Positions 62,801 to 64,000 of a stretch of DNA of 64,000 nucleotides are shown here, one piece after another. The notes below the pieces were generated by a model that worked only from the letters and a program-made list of their open reading frames with translations, had not been told where the DNA came from and searched no databases. A program made the position numbers and the translations under genes. Source of the stretch: UBA969 sp041694635. GTDB lineage: Bacteria > Planctomycetota > Planctomycetia > Gemmatales > Gemmataceae. How positions within the stretch are numbered: the first letter of the stretch is position 1; every line of letters begins with the position of its first letter. The stretch is from the NCBI GenBank assembly GCA_041694635.1, contig JBDNHI010000133.1:163482-227481 (forward strand), read 5' to 3'.

Positions 62801-63173
62801 GCTTGGTGTAATCATTGGCGCGTTGGCGAATTGCAACTTCATCTGCGGGTTTGCCAAAATTGCGAAAGACAAGTTCTTTATCAGGAAACCTTGCTTGTAA
62901 AAGTGTTTCGAAGTGACCAAATAAATTCATCCGCTCTGCGGTGGAATTTCCTATAAGCGCAATTCTTTCACCCTTATTAAACTGAAGGGGCAAGGTGTTA
63001 GGTAAAAGTGGGCTTTTCTTAGGCCTTGGCACTGGGTTAAGTAAGTTCTTTGTTTCAATTCCAGAGCCTTTTTTAGCTTCTTTTTTAGTTGTTTGGGCTA
63101 TTGAATAGGAAACTAACCCTAAAACTACACCTACCACTACGCACCCAAAAATCATTCGGTTGCCATTAGTCAT
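59811..63173 (-). CDS. Giant PVC-type heme protein: SGNH hydrolase, dehydrogenase-like propeller, HEAT-like repeats, cytochrome c
   Basis: About 1120 residues from an ATG at 63173 (GGAG upstream; longer frames start at 63185 and 63224). A signal/anchor segment (MIFGCVVVGVVLGLVSYSIA) is followed by an SGNH hydrolase-like domain (ALIGNSTAERM, FFGFNESFAG, His in NGCHANEAGD). Next comes the planctomycete membrane-bound dehydrogenase/NHL-like propeller (PPGFEIKLFADE, DTDGDGKADKSTVFYD), then HEAT-like helices (RTRTEALRGLSYFA), and a C-terminal cytochrome c with CIACH (about residue 1000) followed by MPEGLAGTISPVEFLDIIAFL. Such proteins are thought to oxidise or hydrolyse sugars at the cell surface; the substrate is unknown. 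Confidence 0.9.
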   Translation of the reverse strand: MTNGNRMIFGCVVVGVVLGLVSYSIAQTTKKEAKKGSGIETKNLLNPVPRPKKSPLLPNTLPLQFNKGERIALIGNSTAERMNLFGHFETLLQARFPDKELVFRNFGKPADEVAIRQRANDYTKLDDPLFAFNPDTILCFFGFNESFAGPSGIAKFKTDYEKMLDDYSKKYPRDDAGSTPRFIIVSPIAFEMNGDLLLPEGEKENINLKLYADAAKTVATNLKLAFVDLFTPTAKAFEEKKGMQFTINGCHANEAGDKVIALALDTGLFGSTNPALSNELMLEKLRKAVNDKSWIHLQDYRMLNGWYVYGGRRTYDTETFPREYIKIRNMAAVRDRIVWDIAQGNKVAEKPDDSKTGDVFTPESRFGMVKKSENTEGGPKILPPDDLIKTCTVPPGFEIKLFADETNFPEIAKPVQMSFDSKGRLWVSTMPSYPQWKPGDPKPSDKLIILEDTDGDGKADKSTVFYDKLHCPTGFQFFNGGVLVVDQPRIIWLKDTDGDDKADVVVHVLDGWATEDTHHTVGAFEASHGGRLHMMEGVAMSTTVETPWGPFRNFGSSGCYVLDPRTWKISHYVTPGYGNPWCYVFNEWSQGFCGDGTGANQHWDTPLSGQQYQGRKGINPVFPTEGMRPVVGSEFLVSKQFPDNVQGQFIYACVINMNGLPRWTFSDDGGGYKGERVRHDPKDAKTAFDLIKSTDKHFRPVDPQIGPDGALWFGDWANPLIGHMQYSQRDPNRDHVHGRIYRLVYKDKPLLKPVTQFGKTMPELLTQLGEYEWRTRSRVRNEIQSRPREEALPIVKEWVTKLDKANKDYDRYCCEALWIQQSFHAVDAELAKQVLECKTADARAAASRIVADERDYLPGAFDLLKNASQDKNPRTRTEALRGLSYFATSDSAKAVLDSLRKYQADNYTQYTGEAALGANLDGWRASYIKGELAKDDASGKKILDNVISLDKKGAQLLPYLKILLGSEQAPQEQRNKAMQTLADMKGGDPENGKIVFRRGCIACHKVYDEGQDFGPDMMKVGTRLTRYKLVESIIDPNADVDKKYLSTLISTSSGKIVTGLLVSENKDEVILFDGKLKRTIKVADIEERKTLKQSSMPEGLAGTISPVEFLDIIAFLATLK

Positions 63174-63467
63174 TACAATCTCCATAAAATAATCCAACGA
63201 GCCTTCCGTTAGAATTATAATCAAACTTTAGATTTATAACCACATAGGAACTAAGTATTTTTTTAAAATGTAAAGGTGCTTTGGTAGGCTCTTAACTTGC
63301 AATCAATATGCTAAAGTTGTTTTTTAAGTTTGTTTTAATTGTTTTCTTAATAAATTTCATTCTAAGTGATATTTTGTGCTTACGCAGTTGGCTGCCTTGA
63401 ATGCCTTCGTCAAGGGTGTTTCGTATTTCCCAGGATTAGACATCTGTAGCAATCGGATGTAGGCATC

Positions 63468-63501
63468 CCCATCGACTGCTTGATTACTAACAGTCGATGG
63501 G
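63468..63501. repeat. Perfect 11-bp inverted repeat
   Basis: CCCATCGACTG and CAGTCGATGGG are perfect complements around a 12-base loop. Two bases after it lies the 13-mer CTGCGTTCGCTGG (63503-63515), which is the reverse complement of part of the palindromic element at 20575-20644. Confidence 0.8.
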
Positions 63502-63540
63502 TCTGCGTTCGCTGGAATTGCTTATGTCTTTTTTTCGTTG

Positions 63541-63638
63541 CTTCGTGTGAGTTGCGCTTCTTCAGAGACTTTTTATGTTTCTTCTTCGTGGTTTCGTGAC
63601 TTCGTGTGAGTCCCACTTCTTTGAGCGACTTTTTATTT
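63541..63638. repeat. Two imperfect 39-base direct repeats (CTTCGTGTGAGT type)
   Basis: Copies at 63541-63579 and 63600-63638, 59 bases apart, share CTTCGTGTGAGT, a CTTCTT core and GACTTTTTAT. They are followed by CACACGAAGGCACGAAGG. This is the common CACGAAG-type intergenic repeat seen in many environmental bacteria, and I do not regard it as coding. Confidence 0.8.
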
Positions 63639-63671
63639 CACACGAAGGCACGAAGGTTTGAAGAAAAAAAG

Positions 63672-63784
63672 CGCACCGTAACACTGCCACCAGAGCCGGA
63701 AGCGTAAGCGACGGTATAACTATTTTACAGTAAGCGACTGTAATGAAGCAAACGGTACAGGTTGCCCAGAGCGCCAACGGTGCG
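63672..63784. repeat. Nested inverted repeats
   Basis: CGCACCGT (63672-63679) and ACGGTGCG (63777-63784) are complementary and enclose TACAGT-AAGCG-ACTGTA (63726-63742) and a GTAAGCGAC direct repeat. The composition is richer in GC than the neighbours. Possibly a degenerate mobile or palindromic repeat. Confidence 0.6.
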
Positions 63785-63819
63785 GTTTAAGGTAGCCTGG
63801 GGTGAAGCAATGCGCAACC

Positions 63820-63874
63820 CGGGGTAACTAATAACCCCGATCAAACAAACCCCATTAAACAAGCCCTGAAGGGC
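63820..63874. repeat. Two short hairpins next to the partial gene
   Basis: CGGGGT/ACCCCG (63820-63839, 8-base loop) and GCCCT-GA-AGGGC (63863-63874). They lie just downstream of the minus-strand gene that enters from the right edge and may end its transcript, although no T-run is evident. Confidence 0.5.
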
Positions 63875-63890
63875 AACGCTGTGAAGCATT

Positions 63891-64000
63891 TTATGCGGCT
63901 TGGCTTTGCTGCAATTTTCTCAGTTTTTCTCGCTGTTCAATGGTCATCATTCTGACTTCGGGATCTCCCAGCGGTTTTCTATCTAGGTTCTTCGGTCGGT
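63891..64000 (-). CDS. C-terminal piece of a minus-strand gene cut by the window edge
   Basis: Reading the minus strand from the right edge, one frame is open for about 36 codons and ends in TAA at 63891-63893. The text is RPKNLDRKPLGDPEVRMM then TIEQREKLRKLQQSQAA, charged and helical, with natural composition. The protein starts outside the window and no family can be named from this tail. Confidence 0.5.
   Translation of the reverse strand, partial: RPKNLDRKPLGDPEVRMMTIEQREKLRKLQQSQAA

Larger units (their letters stand above)
63225..63890. other. Repeat-rich intergenic region without a credible gene
   Basis: About 660 bases with no convincing gene. It contains an 11-bp inverted repeat at 63468-63501, two 39-base direct repeats at 63541-63638, an 8-bp inverted repeat enclosing about 100 bases at 63672-63784, and short hairpins to 63874. 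Frames on the minus strand that spell HEATKKRHK-like text come from the direct repeats. Confidence 0.7.

Noticed and set aside
63410..63616. Minus-strand frame spelling HETTKKKHK and HEATKKRHK
   Set aside because: The text is produced by the 39-base direct repeats; composition is not protein-like and there is no ribosome-binding site.
63562..63777. Minus-strand frame of 71 codons
   Set aside because: It runs through the same repeats and nested palindromes; no motif or start signal supports it.

Overview
The window looks like chromosomal DNA of a planctomycete, probably Gemmatales/Gemmataceae-like but unusually AT-rich. The evidence is: an N-terminal RRLELxGLEERxTPT surface-protein motif; a giant PVC-type CxxCH heme protein fused to a dehydrogenase-like propeller; a eukaryote-like Ser/Thr kinase with a long C-terminal half; fused M50/membrane-fusion proteins; and several small secreted or lipid-anchored proteins. 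Many genes use TTG or GTG starts and many lack a clear Shine-Dalgarno site. No IS element, phage gene, CRISPR array, rRNA or tRNA was seen.

Layout. 0-3 kb (+): the 3' part of an RND efflux pump, then hisH-hisA. 3-9.6 kb (-): a fused PlsC/ACP/AMP-ligase with a small membrane protein, an M28 glutaminyl-cyclase-like peptidase, truB and a Y-family polymerase. 9.8-16.4 kb (+): an enlarged Tex protein, ftsH and two tiny lipoproteins, the second preceded by a run of stem-loops. 16.4-18.6 kb (-): two small membrane proteins and enolase. 18.8-24 kb (+): a GT39-like membrane protein and a large surface protein whose GC-rich tandem SUMF1 domains sit between AT-rich ends. 24-25.5 kb (-): an MFS transporter. 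25.7-28.3 kb (+): rsfS, argS and a Mpo1/DUF962 protein.

28.5-41.9 kb (+) is the most interesting stretch. It holds a TolC-like outer-membrane lipoprotein, an ATP-grasp enzyme, a DUF885 peptidase, a small hypothetical, then three consecutive proteins that all carry membrane-fusion-protein (HlyD-like) parts. One has cytoplasmic GAF-like domains, one has a WD40 propeller spliced into the adaptor, and one joins a PqqD-like domain and an M50 site-2-protease core to an adaptor. A secreted protein follows. I infer an envelope-spanning export or envelope-signalling machine with no obvious ABC or RND motor.

42-49.3 kb (+): hemX-like, hemA, an SDR epimerase, class I fumarase, a small ribbon-helix-helix-like protein on the other strand, rsgA and psuG. 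49.3-56.2 kb (-): iscX and hscA, an esterase with a triplicated ribosome-binding-site repeat, an aldo/keto reductase and a Ser/Thr kinase. 56.4-63.2 kb: a TlpA-like thioredoxin (+), then (-) a nuclease, a LamG-like protein, a small lipoprotein and the giant SGNH/dehydrogenase/cytochrome c protein. 63.2-64 kb is a repeat-rich intergenic region ending in the C-terminal piece of a minus-strand gene cut by the window edge.
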